Positions 1-8,789 of a DNA stretch of 64,000 bases are shown piece after piece. The stretch is from Corynebacterium tuberculostearicum. GTDB lineage: Bacteria; Actinomycetota; Actinomycetes; Mycobacteriales; Mycobacteriaceae. Under the pieces are notes generated by a model. The model had not been told where the DNA came from. It saw nothing but the letters and a program-made list of their open reading frames with translations, and did not search any database. Position 1 is the first letter of the stretch, and every line of letters starts with the position of its first letter. The stretch lies in the NCBI RefSeq assembly GCF_030506365.1, contig NZ_CP073092.1, positions 1,860,001 to 1,924,000 of the forward strand, read 5' to 3'. A program made the position numbers and the translations under genes.

Positions 1-86
1 CGCGATTTATCGTAACCAAACGCCCACAATAATCGACGCCCCGCCGAGTCTCAACGTTTACCACAGGTTTCGAGGCGACGGGGGTG

Positions 87-380
87 CTACGTCAGAAAAA
101 TCATCTGCAAGATCATTGTGAGTATCGAGAGCAAGACGAACAGTACAAGCACCGATACATCAAGCGCTACGCCACCCATTTGCAGGGGCGGGATCAGGCG
201 GCGCAACGCCTTGACCGGCGGGTCCGTAATCACAAACAGAGGCTCCGCTATAACCATGAACCAGCGTGGAGGGTTGAACTGCCGCGAGAAGGACTGGATC
301 ATCTCAATAATGATGCGGGCGATGAGCACCCACGTATAGATCCGCACGAGCAGGATAAGAATAATTCCGAGTTGTGTCAC
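87..380 (-). CDS. YggT family membrane protein
   Basis: Small hydrophobic protein of about 97 residues with two membrane segments (near the N-terminus and at the C-terminus) around a polar stretch rich in Pro (FNPPRWF, ITDPPVKALRRLIPP), the usual YggT layout. YggT proteins commonly follow sepF in dcw clusters of Gram-positives; the role is unknown, probably linked to division or osmotic tolerance. I chose the GTG at 380 because it starts directly before the first membrane helix, as in family members. An in-frame ATG at 428 would begin inside the hairpin at 404-439. A TAGGCT element 8 bp upstream of the GTG fits a leaderless start. Family call firm, start moderate. Confidence 0.85.
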   Translation of the reverse strand: MTQLGIILILLVRIYTWVLIARIIIEMIQSFSRQFNPPRWFMVIAEPLFVITDPPVKALRRLIPPLQMGGVALDVSVLVLFVLLSILTMILQMIFLT

Positions 381-403
381 AATGACCGAGCCTATCGAAT
401 AAA

Positions 404-439
404 CCCCCCGCAGGTGCCCAATCGGCACCCCACGGGGGC
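404..439 (-). terminator. Hairpin terminator between sepF and yggT
   Basis: On the minus strand a strong GC stem (CCCCCG..GGGTGCC with GGGCACC..CGGGGG, loop GATT) is followed by GTTTATT. It lies 18 bp past the sepF stop and just before yggT, so it should separate or attenuate yggT from the sepF transcript. Confidence 0.65.
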
Positions 440-457
440 TAAATGAACCGTGCTGCT

Positions 458-910
458 TTAGCGCAGGCCTGCGGCGCGCTCGAGCTCGTGCTTTGCAATG
501 TCCGCAGACTTAGGCACGATGGAAAAGACCTTGCGCTCAGTGTCCATACCCTTGGTGAGGTTGAGCATACGGCCCTCCAGGCCGAAGCAGAGGCCGGCAG
601 CGAAGTCGATGAAGCGCTTGGCGGTGGCTTTTTCGGCGTCGGTAAGCTCGAAGACCACAGCATCGCCGTCGCGGAAGGGCTCGCCTACCTTGGCGGCGTC
701 ATTGAAAGACGTCAGCGAAATGGCCACGATGGTCGGAACGAATTCCTCCTGTACCGGGGCCGGCTCGTAGGACTGCGGGGCGCGGCGAGGTGCGTAGGCC
801 GAGGAGCTATTTTCGGAGTAACGCGGCTCCTCGTTGTAGTAGGCATCGTCTTCTTCGATGTCCACCGGGCCCAGCCCGAAGAAATCCTTCGTCTTATCAA
901 TGAATGACAT
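458..910 (-). CDS. sepF: Cell division protein SepF
   Basis: SepF tethers FtsZ to the membrane; it is the main FtsZ membrane anchor in actinobacteria, which lack FtsA. The 150-residue protein starts MSFIDKTKDFFGLG, the N-terminal amphipathic membrane-binding helix, followed by an acidic/Pro/Tyr-rich linker (residues 15-60) and the conserved C-terminal domain with SLTSFNDAAKVGEPFRDGDAV and RFIDFAAGL. The length matches the C. glutamicum protein (about 152 aa). The ATG at 910 is preceded by GAGGGAGA and is preferred over an ATG at 943, which would add 11 residues before the helix. It lies downstream of the ftsZ-yfiH-yggS genes on the same strand, as expected. Confidence 0.96.
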   Translation of the reverse strand: MSFIDKTKDFFGLGPVDIEEDDAYYNEEPRYSENSSSAYAPRRAPQSYEPAPVQEEFVPTIVAISLTSFNDAAKVGEPFRDGDAVVFELTDAEKATAKRFIDFAAGLCFGLEGRMLNLTKGMDTERKVFSIVPKSADIAKHELERAAGLR

Positions 911-1014
911 TTTTGGGTCTCCCTCTGACCTAAATTTGTACAAGTCTAAACGCGCAAAATGTGTCTGGTGTGACTCATGTGATTTACGCCGTGAAATGCG
1001 CTTTTGCGATGTTT

Positions 1015-1713
1015 TTAACCTACTGGTCGCGGCCCCATGATACTGGTTCCGACACGCACGATATCACTGCCCGCAGCAATTGCCTGGGCCATGTCCGCAC
1101 TCATGCCAGCAGAGAATTTCAACGGTCGATTCAGCTCAGAGGATAAGCGATCTACCTCTCCGCGGACGTTTCGGAATACCTCGCCGGCATTGGCATCAAG
1201 AGGGGGAACGACCATGAGCCCGGCAAGTTCTAGGTGCTGCGCTTTTTCCACGGCACGCACGACCTCATCGAGCGCGTCCGGAGTTACCCCACCTCGAGCG
1301 CCATCGCCGTCGGCGGAGACTTGGATAAATACCGGCAAATTGTTTTCGCGCTCGCCTCGTTCCTTGGCTAAGGAAACGCCCCGCTCCAGCGCGTGGGCGA
1401 GTTTGAGGGAATCAAGCGAATGCACGCTGGCTGCCCATCGGGCTACATGGTTGGCTTTCTTGGTCTGGATTTGGCCAATCATGTGGAAACACAGCTGCGG
1501 CAGCTCAGCGGCCTTGGCGCGGGCTTCTTGCTCTCGGTTTTCGGCGACGTCGGTAACTCCTAGATCTGCCAGCAGAGAAATATCCGCAGCTGGGTGAAAC
1601 TTCGTTACTGGTAACAGCTGCGGCGGTTTTCGCCCTGACTGCGCTGCTAGCCTTTCAATCTCGGCACGGGTGGCCGATAGGTTGTGATCTAGCTGTGCCT
1701 TTCGGTCTGACAT
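1015..1713 (-). CDS. YggS/PLPHP family pyridoxal-phosphate homeostasis protein
   Basis: 232-residue single-domain PLP-binding protein of the YggS/PROSC family, which buffers PLP and affects amino/keto-acid balance but has no known catalytic reaction. The PLP lysine lies in LLPVTKFHPA (about residue 38). Other conserved blocks are ENREQEARAK, CFHMIGQIQTKK (family FHxIGxLQxNK) and the phosphate-binding SAGMSADMAQAIAAGSDIVRVGT near the C-terminus. The start ATG overlaps the stop of the upstream yfiH-type gene by one base (TAATG), implying translational coupling. Its position between yfiH and sepF is standard in Gram-positive dcw clusters. Confidence 0.94.
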   Translation of the reverse strand: MSDRKAQLDHNLSATRAEIERLAAQSGRKPPQLLPVTKFHPAADISLLADLGVTDVAENREQEARAKAAELPQLCFHMIGQIQTKKANHVARWAASVHSLDSLKLAHALERGVSLAKERGERENNLPVFIQVSADGDGARGGVTPDALDEVVRAVEKAQHLELAGLMVVPPLDANAGEVFRNVRGEVDRLSSELNRPLKFSAGMSADMAQAIAAGSDIVRVGTSIMGPRPVG

Positions 1714-2444
1714 TACTTAGCCTCCAACCAAATTAGTCCAGCCTGGCGGCCGGTGGTGCCTTCGCGGCGATAGGAAAAGAAGTCTTCGTCTTCAATGGTG
1801 CAGCGCGGGTCGGATTCAATCGCGGTGATGCCTAGCCCCATAAGCTGGCGAATCAGCCCTGCCCGCACATCAATGCCCCACGTGCCCTTCGACGTCCGAG
1901 TCTTGGAGCCAGGCAAGCGACGCTCGACGTCAGCGGCCATTTCCTCGGGCACCTCGTAGTTCTTTCCCGAAGCAGCCGGCCCCATAACCACCTGAATGCG
2001 CTCGGGCTGTGCGCCAAGCTTCTGCATTTCGCGCACGGTATTGACCACAATGCCGTTGCGGGCGCCAAGGCGGCCGGCGTGGGCGGCGGCGATGACACCA
2101 GCGGCGACGTCGACAAGCAGCACCGGCGTGCAATCAGCGACGAGGACGCCCAGCCCGAGGCGTCGCTGGGTGGTGACAATTGCGTCTGTAGCTGGCACGG
2201 GCTCGTCCCGTGGACCATCGACGACGGTGACGGTATTGGTGTGTAGCTGTTCCATCCACACGATGTCGTCCAGACCGGTCACGCGCTTCAGGCGCTCGCG
2301 GTTAGCGGTAACCGCAGCGGGGTCATCGCCGACGTGGTGCCCCAAGTTAAAAGAGTCGTATGGAATAGCAGACGCCCCGCCAGCACGGCTAGTAAAAACC
2401 ATGCGGACGGGGCGTGTGGTGCGATGTTCCTCGTTTACTGGCAT
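1713..2444 (-). CDS. YfiH-type multicopper/purine nucleosidase family protein
   Basis: About 243 residues of the YfiH/LACC1 family (often annotated polyphenol oxidase or peptidoglycan editing factor PgeF). Members have been shown to phosphorylase or deaminate purine nucleosides and, in E. coli, to curb misincorporation into muropeptides. Metal-ligand motifs are present: MEQLHTNTV (His), VADCTPVLLVD (Cys) and AAHAGRLGARNGIV (His), plus PAASGKNYEVP and the C-terminal DPRCTIEDEDFFSYRREGTTGRQAGLIWL. The start could be the ATG at 2444 or the GTG at 2450 two codons upstream; neither has a strong ribosome-binding site. It follows ftsZ by 24 bp. Confidence 0.92.
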   Translation of the reverse strand: MPVNEEHRTTRPVRMVFTSRAGGASAIPYDSFNLGHHVGDDPAAVTANRERLKRVTGLDDIVWMEQLHTNTVTVVDGPRDEPVPATDAIVTTQRRLGLGVLVADCTPVLLVDVAAGVIAAAHAGRLGARNGIVVNTVREMQKLGAQPERIQVVMGPAASGKNYEVPEEMAADVERRLPGSKTRTSKGTWGIDVRAGLIRQLMGLGITAIESDPRCTIEDEDFFSYRREGTTGRQAGLIWLEAK

Positions 2445-2468
2445 GCACACCAGCGTAGCGCTTTGCGC

Positions 2469-3788
2469 TTAGCGCATGAAGGAAGGCACGTCCAGATCGT
2501 CGTCGCCGTCATCGTCACGACGCTGGGACGGGCGGGACAAACGGTAATCATCGCGGCGTTCCTCGCGGGAGAAACGGTCAGAGTTGGTGAACAGACCGCT
2601 AGATTCTGGGCGACGCTCCTCGGCAGGGCGCTGCGGGGTGTAGCGCTCTCGCTCCTGGCCGGCGCGCGGCTCGTAAGAGTGGCGCGGGGAGTAGTCATCC
2701 TGTGCCGGCTGAGCGGCAGCAGGCTGCGCCGGTGCCGGGGTGACGGGCTCTGCGGTCTCGCGCTGGCGATTGTCAAAAAGGGAGCCGGGCTTGCGCTGTT
2801 CCTGCTGCGGCTGCTGCTGCGCAGCGGCCTGGGTCATATTGGCCTCGGCATCGAAGCCGGTGGCGATGATGGTGATGCGGATTTCATCGCCCAGGGTGTC
2901 GTCGATGATGGTACCGAAGATGAGGTTGACGTCTTCGTCAGCGCGCTCTTCCACCATGGAGGCAGCGGCGTTTACTTCGTGCAGGCCAAGATCAGAGCCG
3001 CCGGCGATGGACAGCAGCACGCCCTTGGCGCCTTCCATCGTGGATTCCAACAGCGGGGAGTTAATGGCTTGCTCAGCAGCGGTCATGGCGCGGTTATCAC
3101 CGCGGGCGGAACCGATACCCATGAGCGCGGAGCCAGCGTCAGACATGACGGAGCGAACGTCCGCAAAGTCGACGTTGATCATGCCCGGGATGGTGATCAG
3201 GTTGGTAATACCCTGCACACCATTATGCAGCACCTCATCGGCAGCGCGGAAAGCCTCAACGATGGAGAGCTCTTCCCCACCGAGCTGCATCAGGCGATCG
3301 TTCGGGATGACGATGAGGGTATCGCAGACCTCGCGCAGCTCCTCAATACCGGCCATGGCCTGGCGGGTACGGCGAGCGCCTTCGAACTTAAACGGGCGGG
3401 TGACAACACCGACGGTCAGCGCACCCATCTTCTTCGCGATAGACGCCACGACCGGAGCAGCACCGGTGCCGGTGCCGCCACCCTCGCCGGCAGTCACGAA
3501 GACCATATCGGAGCCCTCGAGGGCGTCTTCAATTTCGGACTTGTGATCTTCCGCGGAGGTCTTGCCTACCTCAGGGTTAGCGCCGGCACCGAGGCCGCGG
3601 GTGGCTTCACGGCCAATGTCGAGCTTGGTATCTGCGTCAGAGAAGATGAGGGCCTGGGAGTCGGTGTTGATGGCGACGAACTGAACGCCCTTGAGGCCTT
3701 CTTCGATCATGCGGTTGACGGCGTTGACGCCGCCACCGCCGACGCCGACGACCTTGATATCCGCGAGATTGTTATTGGAAGAGATCAT
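2469..3788 (-). CDS. ftsZ: Cell division GTPase FtsZ
   Basis: Tubulin-like GTPase that polymerises into the Z-ring. The 439-residue protein has the N-terminal [16 protein letters not shown] nucleotide loop (residues 12-27), the tubulin signature GGGTGTG at 103-109, the synergy-loop region [11 protein letters not shown], a long Gln/Pro/Arg-rich linker (from about 315) and the C-terminal peptide [11 protein letters not shown] used to bind SepF and FtsW. The start at 3788 ([12 protein letters not shown]) fits the family better than the ATG at 3803. A 312-bp region with a hairpin separates it from ftsQ, so it is probably transcribed from its own promoter(s), at least in part. Confidence 0.99.
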   Translation of the reverse strand: MISSNNNLADIKVVGVGGGGVNAVNRMIEEGLKGVQFVAINTDSQALIFSDADTKLDIGREATRGLGAGANPEVGKTSAEDHKSEIEDALEGSDMVFVTAGEGGGTGTGAAPVVASIAKKMGALTVGVVTRPFKFEGARRTRQAMAGIEELREVCDTLIVIPNDRLMQLGGEELSIVEAFRAADEVLHNGVQGITNLITIPGMINVDFADVRSVMSDAGSALMGIGSARGDNRAMTAAEQAINSPLLESTMEGAKGVLLSIAGGSDLGLHEVNAAASMVEERADEDVNLIFGTIIDDTLGDEIRITIIATGFDAEANMTQAAAQQQPQQEQRKPGSLFDNRQRETAEPVTPAPAQPAAAQPAQDDYSPRHSYEPRAGQERERYTPQRPAEERRPESSGLFTNSDRFSREERRDDYRLSRPSQRRDDDGDDDLDVPSFMR

Positions 3789-4100
3789 GTGAGTTGGTCT
3801 CACCTTTCGCTACTTTAAGTCTGCACGTGCATTAAACGAGGAATGTAATGCGGTCCGCCGAGGGCGAATCGCGTTCCTTTCCATCTTTAACGACAGCGGT
3901 GTAATTTTCACGCACATTTTCCGCGTGTCGAGACCCTCAAGTTCCACTTTAGGGTTTCTCACCTGCGGTTTTGCTAGTCACACCCGTATCATCCGCCCCA
4001 TGGTTCAGGCACTGAAATGGGCCCGTGCAGCGCACACGCCTAAGCGGTGCTGCACGGGCCTACAAGCGCGATAAAGGCACCTGCGGGGGCACCCGTCGCC
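3789..4100. other. ftsQ-ftsZ intergenic region
   Basis: 312 bp without a gene. On the minus strand it holds a terminator-like hairpin just after ftsQ (4020-4060), an interrupted inverted repeat (ACCCT..AGGGT extended by GAG..CTC, about 3930-3961) and, close to ftsZ, the ribosome-binding region CGAAAGGTGAGAC. In C. glutamicum ftsZ is known to have several promoters upstream; I could not assign -35/-10 hexamers with confidence. Confidence 0.5.
4020..4060 (-). terminator. Terminator-like hairpin after ftsQ
   Basis: Perfect 12-bp stem GGCCCGTGCAGC / GCTGCACGGGCC around a 17-nt loop, 40 bp past the ftsQ stop, followed on the minus strand only by CATTTC. The stem is strong but the U-tract is poor, so partial read-through into ftsZ is likely. 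Confidence 0.55.
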
Positions 4101-4772
4101 CTATCCGCGGGTGGTGACCAACTCAGGGTTGGAAATATTCCACTCGCGGCCTTCCATCTTCAACACGGTGGCGAAGGCATGTGCCTTGTCCTCATCGTTG
4201 GAATCGCTGGCACCCCAGAAGACGCGCCGGTCGTCTTTAGTGGTGAAAGTCAGCGAGTATTCGCCCGCTACTTCGAGCTTTGCTACTTGGTTGCGGACGT
4301 CGTCGGAAAGCGCTGCAATCGCTCGCACCGCATCCTGGGTTTGCGGGGAGCCGCTATCAACGGAACCCGTCACCTCGACCGCGCCCGCGGGAGGCTCAGC
4401 GGAGGTAAATTCCTCGCCTTTATCATCGATCAGGAAGGGCTTATTATCGCGCTTTACAAACGCCACGGCCTTGTGCTCGGCCACGTTGATGGTCAAGGTC
4501 GAAGGGAAATCGCGAGAGACTGTCACCGAATCGACCCAGTCCAATCCAGCAACGCCGGAAGCTGCCTCACGCGCGTTAACGCGCAGCAAATTTTCGCCCT
4601 TGGGAACCCCAGAGGCTTCCTCCACCTGTGCGGGATCGAGCTGGTGGACGCCTTCCACCTGAAAATTACGTATCTTTAGGACGGGAACTGTCCACATCAC
4701 GGCGGCCACTATGAGGACCACAGCGACAATTGCAGCGATGACCCCAGCGATGAGCTTTGCGGATACGCGCAC
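4101..4772 (-). CDS. ftsQ: Cell division protein FtsQ
   Basis: Bitopic divisome protein that links FtsB/FtsL to other division proteins. The 223-residue product has a short cytoplasmic tail, one membrane segment (residues 10-32, IAGVIAAIVAVVLIVAAVMW), a POTRA domain (about 33-105: VLKIRNFQVEGVHQLDPAQVEEASGVPKGENLL) and a beta-domain with PFLIDDKGEEF. It starts at a GTG overlapping the murC stop by one base (TAGTG). It is the last gene of the mraZ-to-ftsQ run before the hairpin. Confidence 0.95.
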   Translation of the reverse strand: MRVSAKLIAGVIAAIVAVVLIVAAVMWTVPVLKIRNFQVEGVHQLDPAQVEEASGVPKGENLLRVNAREAASGVAGLDWVDSVTVSRDFPSTLTINVAEHKAVAFVKRDNKPFLIDDKGEEFTSAEPPAGAVEVTGSVDSGSPQTQDAVRAIAALSDDVRNQVAKLEVAGEYSLTFTTKDDRRVFWGASDSNDEDKAHAFATVLKMEGREWNISNPELVTTRG

Positions 4773-6235
4773 TAGCTTGCCCGCAATTCATCGAGGATTT
4801 CCGCTGCCACCATGGTTACCGAGCCAGCACCGATGGTCAGCACCACATCGCCTGGCTCCACCACCGACACAACGTCGCGGGCGGCGGCGGAAAAATCCGG
4901 CTCGAAGATGACCTGCATATCAGCGGGCATCTTATCGGTAATGATGCGGGAGGTAATTCCCTCCACGGGCTGTTCGCGGGCGCCGTAGATATCGAGTACC
5001 ACGGCGGCGTCGGCAAGCGAGAGTGCCTGGGCAAACTCGGCGTCGAATTCCATGGTGCGTGAGTACAGGTGCGGCTGGAAGCAGGCAATGACGCGCCCGC
5101 CGTGGCCTTCCGCCTCAACCTTGGCGCGCGCGGCCCGGAGCACCGCCGCAACCTCGGTGGGATGGTGCGCATAGTCATCGAAGACGCGCACGGGTTTGCC
5201 CTGCTTGTCGACGCTCCCCCGGTACTCAAAGCGCCGGCGCACACCGCTAAAGTCAGCCAAACCCTCGGCGATGGCGGCCGGGGTGCCACCGGAGAGCACA
5301 CCGGCGATCAAGGCACCCATGGAATTGAGCACCATGTGGTGGCCTGGGATCTGCAGCTCGTAGCGCACGGTTTCAGAAACGCCAGGAAGGTCGAGCTTGA
5401 CGGTGGTGTCCATGCCTTCCGCGGTGGTCTCTTCGCGGACCAGCTCGGCGGCCAGCGGCACGGTAGAGGTGAAAGACTTCTCCGGCGAGCCGTAGGCTAC
5501 GACGTTGATCCCGCGCTCCAGCGCCCGCTCGCCAGCCCGGGCAGCGTGCTCGTCTTCAGCGCACACAACGAGATAGCCGGTCTCCGGAGTGACCAAGTCA
5601 GCAAAGTCATCAAAAACTTGGAAGTAGGCTTCCTCGCCGTGGAAGAAGTCGAGGTGATCGGGCTCGATGGTGGTGAGCACCGCAACATCGGGGCTATAGC
5701 GCAGCAGGGAGGCATCAGATTCATCGGCCTCGGCGACGAAAGCTTCCCCGGTGCCACCGTGGGCATTGGTGCCCGCGCGATTGAGCTGGCCGCCGATGGC
5801 GAAGGAAGGATCGAGACCCGCGTGTTGCATCGCGCTCACGGTCATGGACGTGGTGGAGGTTTTGCCATGGGTGCCAGCCAGCAACACCTGCTTGTGGCCT
5901 TCCATCAAGGCGGCGAGCAGATCGGAGCGGCGAATTACCGGGATATCGTTATCCTTTGCGGCTACCAGCTCCGGATTATCTTGGGGGATGGCGGCGAAAG
6001 AAGTAACGACGACGGTGGGCAGTTCACCAGACAGTCGCAGGTTTTCTGCGGCGTGGCCGATGGCGACCTTGGCACCCATGGTGCGCAACACCTCAACCGG
6101 GGTGGAGTCTTTGACATCGGAACCTGTAACCACTCCGCCGCGAGCGGCGAGGATTCGCGCGAGCCCCGACATGCCGGAACCACCAATGCCGATGAGGTGG
6201 ACGCGGCGCAGATCGTAGTGTGCGGGATCGGTCAT
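4772..6235 (-). CDS. murC: UDP-N-acetylmuramate--L-alanine ligase MurC
   Basis: Cytoplasmic Mur ligase that adds L-Ala to UDP-MurNAc, the first peptide step of peptidoglycan precursor synthesis. The 487-residue protein shows the Rossmann-type N-terminus [15 protein letters not shown], the ATP P-loop GTHGKTS at 121-127, [10 protein letters not shown], the central [10 protein letters not shown] and C-terminal DDYAHHPTE. It follows murG directly with no gap (TAA then ATG) and overlaps ftsQ by one base, so the three genes are translated together. Confidence 0.98.
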   Translation of the reverse strand: MTDPAHYDLRRVHLIGIGGSGMSGLARILAARGGVVTGSDVKDSTPVEVLRTMGAKVAIGHAAENLRLSGELPTVVVTSFAAIPQDNPELVAAKDNDIPVIRRSDLLAALMEGHKQVLLAGTHGKTSTTSMTVSAMQHAGLDPSFAIGGQLNRAGTNAHGGTGEAFVAEADESDASLLRYSPDVAVLTTIEPDHLDFFHGEEAYFQVFDDFADLVTPETGYLVVCAEDEHAARAGERALERGINVVAYGSPEKSFTSTVPLAAELVREETTAEGMDTTVKLDLPGVSETVRYELQIPGHHMVLNSMGALIAGVLSGGTPAAIAEGLADFSGVRRRFEYRGSVDKQGKPVRVFDDYAHHPTEVAAVLRAARAKVEAEGHGGRVIACFQPHLYSRTMEFDAEFAQALSLADAAVVLDIYGAREQPVEGITSRIITDKMPADMQVIFEPDFSAAARDVVSVVEPGDVVLTIGAGSVTMVAAEILDELRAS

Positions 6236-7336
6236 TTACTTATCCTTCCTTCCAGCGGCGTCTTCGGCCTCGGATACGCGGGCGGCGATGCGGTCTGCGA
6301 TGGTATTTGCCACGTCGCCGGCGCTGGCATGGGCGGCGGCGTGCGTCATCGACTCGAGGCGTTGTCGGTCATCGAGAATGCCGCGCACCTCGGAGATGAG
6401 TCGCTCTGCGGTCAGCTCCGCGTCCGGAATCTGGATGGCGGCGCCTGCCTCGACCACGTCGCGGGAATTGAGCGCCTGTTCGCCATTGCCGTGCGGCAGC
6501 GGAACGTAGATGGCCGGCAGGCCTGCGGCGGATACTTCGGCAACGGTCATCGCGCCGGAGCGGCACACGACGAGGTCGGCTACCGCAAGGGCGGATCCCA
6601 TGTCCTCGATATACGGGAGCGCGGCGTAGTTGGGGTGTTCCGCGGGCGGATCATTCTTCTTGCCATAGGCGTGCAGGAGCTGGAAGTCCTGTGCCAAGTC
6701 CTCCACCGCTCCAGCAACGGCGCGGTTGATGCTGGCCGCGCCTTGGGACCCGCCGGTGATGAGAATGGTGGGAAGCTCGGCCAAGTTCCACTTGGTGCGC
6801 GCGTCTGCGGCCAGGTTGCCATTCGGGTCCTCCGCCAGGCTCGGGCGAACGGGGATGCCAACGACCTCGCCCGGCATGCCGGAATCTGGGTGGGCGTTGA
6901 GTCCAATGCCACCCATCTTCACGCCGAGCTTATTGGCCATTCCAGCCAAAGCATTGGTCTCGAGAACATAAAACGGGATGCCGAGGGATCGCGCAGCGAT
7001 ATAAGCCGGCCCGGCCACGTAGCCGCCGGTGCCAAAGACGACATCCGCCCCGACGTCCTTGAGTACCTGCTTGGCCTCCCCCACCGCGCGAGAGAGGTTG
7101 AACGGTAGCTTGAAGAGCTGCGCGTTGACCTTGCGCGGGATTGGCACGGGGGTAATCAGGCTAAGGTCCACGCCGCGGGCGGGAATGATATCGCGCTCGA
7201 GGCCCTTTTCGGTACCGAGAGCGGTGATGCGTGCGCCGTGGCGCTCGCGCAAAGCTTCGCCCACGGCGAGGGCGGGTTCAATGTGTCCGGCGGTGCCGCC
7301 ACCTGCGATGACGACGGAAATAGGCGTGGAATTCAT
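6236..7336 (-). CDS. murG: UDP-GlcNAc:lipid I N-acetylglucosaminyltransferase MurG
   Basis: Membrane-associated GT28 enzyme converting lipid I to lipid II. The 366-residue protein has the N-terminal glycine-rich motif VVIAGGGTAGHIEPALAV, FGTGGYVAGPAYIAA (second G-loop), ITGGSQGAASIN (third G-loop), CRSGAMTVAEVSAAGLPAIYVPLPHGNGEQALN (donor-binding, with the HxxGEQ-type signature) in family order. It lies between ftsW (23 bp gap) and murC (0 bp). Confidence 0.98.
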   Translation of the reverse strand: MNSTPISVVIAGGGTAGHIEPALAVGEALRERHGARITALGTEKGLERDIIPARGVDLSLITPVPIPRKVNAQLFKLPFNLSRAVGEAKQVLKDVGADVVFGTGGYVAGPAYIAARSLGIPFYVLETNALAGMANKLGVKMGGIGLNAHPDSGMPGEVVGIPVRPSLAEDPNGNLAADARTKWNLAELPTILITGGSQGAASINRAVAGAVEDLAQDFQLLHAYGKKNDPPAEHPNYAALPYIEDMGSALAVADLVVCRSGAMTVAEVSAAGLPAIYVPLPHGNGEQALNSRDVVEAGAAIQIPDAELTAERLISEVRGILDDRQRLESMTHAAAHASAGDVANTIADRIAARVSEAEDAAGRKDK

Positions 7337-7359
7337 AGCCTAAAGGCTACCAGCGCCAC

Positions 7360-8760
7360 CTATCGATAGCGGCGCTCGGCGCGCGGATAGCGGCGGCCGC
7401 TTCCGGTCACGGGGCGACCAAAGCGCTCCTCGCGCACGCGGGACCGCGGCTCCTGCGGGCGGGCGTGACGGCCATGCTGCTTCTTTTTCGGCTGCGGCAC
7501 CGGCTGCGGCTCGCCGATGAAAAGGAGACGGTCGAACAGCGGGCGACCGAAATTCTGCATGGCGGAAATCTGCATCGGTTCGTGACGCGCCACGTTGCAC
7601 AAGATGCCCATCGAGCCGATCGTGATGATCGCTGCGGTACCGCCGGCCGAAATCATGGGCAGCTGAATACCGGTTACCGGCAGCAGGCCGATGACGTAGC
7701 CAATATTGACGAAGGCCTGCGTGACCACACCGATGGTCAGCGTTGCGGCCAGCAGGGACTGGAACTGGTTCTGTGCGCGCATCGCAGTGCGCAGGCCCAC
7801 ATAGCCCAGTGCGGCGAAGAGCACGATGACGAGCGCACCGCCCCACCAGCCGAGTTCCTCACCCACGATGGCGAAAATAAAGTCATTTTTCGCCTCCGGC
7901 AGGTAGAACCACTTGGCACGGGATTGGCCAATGCCAACGCCCCAGAAGCCGCCGTCGGCAAGCGAGAGAAAGCCCTGATAGGACTGGAAACCCGTACCTT
8001 GAGTATCGGAGATATTGCCCACGAGGGCGTCGAAATAGGTGTGGAAGCGGTTGGACCGGAAGCCGCCAGAAAGGAAGATAAACAGCAAACCACACACGGC
8101 TGCGACGCCGATGGTCGCCGGAACGCGCCAGTCGACACCCGCGAAAATCAGGGTGAAGACAACCACGAGGGCAAAGGACAAAGCCATACCCAAGTCGCCC
8201 TGAAGGACGATGAGCAAGAACATACCGCCGGCAATGAGGGAGTACATCATGAAGGGATCCGTCACCTTCATGGATTTGTGCTCCTTATCCGCCAATACGG
8301 TCGCACCAAACATGCCTACGGCGACGCGGGCAAGCTCCGAGGGCTGCAGGGAGAACGGCCCCAAGTAAATCCAGGACTGGGAACCTACCTCTTCACGGCC
8401 GGTACCGACGCCAGGGATCAGCACCGCGATGAGCAAAATGATGGACAAACCCACAATCCACGGCACGCATTTGCGCAGGGTATGCGGCGACACCTTGAGA
8501 CCAAACCAAAAGGCAACGAGACCCAAGAACACCATCACGCACTGGCGCAATGCTTGGTTCCATACTCCGCCGTCCTCGGTCAGGGAAGTAGCCATGGAGG
8601 AAGAAAAGACCATGAGCACGCCGATGCCTACGAGGAAGAAGATGATAAAGCGCAGCAGCTGGTAATCAAGGCCTGCTTCCTGGCGGGCTCGCTCGCGCAG
8701 CTCGCGAACGCGGTCGCCAAAACTCTTGGAGCGCGGGCGCTGCTGGGAGGTGGCCGTCAT
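7360..8760 (-). CDS. ftsW: SEDS peptidoglycan polymerase FtsW
   Basis: SEDS-family lipid II polymerase of the divisome, partner of the class B PBP FtsI encoded upstream. The 466-residue protein has about ten membrane segments, the motif WIYLGPFSLQPSELARVA and the C-terminal signature NIGYVIGLLPVTGIQLPMISAGGTA. A basic cytoplasmic tail (about residues 410-466, KKKQHGRHARPQEPRSR) may bind FtsZ, as reported for actinobacterial FtsW. AGGAG precedes the ATG by about 5 bp. FtsW rather than RodA is inferred from its place between murD and murG. Confidence 0.96.
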   Translation of the reverse strand: MTATSQQRPRSKSFGDRVRELRERARQEAGLDYQLLRFIIFFLVGIGVLMVFSSSMATSLTEDGGVWNQALRQCVMVFLGLVAFWFGLKVSPHTLRKCVPWIVGLSIILLIAVLIPGVGTGREEVGSQSWIYLGPFSLQPSELARVAVGMFGATVLADKEHKSMKVTDPFMMYSLIAGGMFLLIVLQGDLGMALSFALVVVFTLIFAGVDWRVPATIGVAAVCGLLFIFLSGGFRSNRFHTYFDALVGNISDTQGTGFQSYQGFLSLADGGFWGVGIGQSRAKWFYLPEAKNDFIFAIVGEELGWWGGALVIVLFAALGYVGLRTAMRAQNQFQSLLAATLTIGVVTQAFVNIGYVIGLLPVTGIQLPMISAGGTAAIITIGSMGILCNVARHEPMQISAMQNFGRPLFDRLLFIGEPQPVPQPKKKQHGRHARPQEPRSRVREERFGRPVTGSGRRYPRAERRYR

Positions 8761-8789
8761 GTGTTCTCCTGATCCTTAAATCTATAGCT

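Noticed and set aside
2334..3818. Long forward reading frames opposite ftsZ (and similar frames opposite murC, gcvP and glnA)
   Set aside because: They are shadows in high-GC coding DNA: the opposite strand has strong family matches, and these frames lack ribosome-binding sites and recognisable domains.
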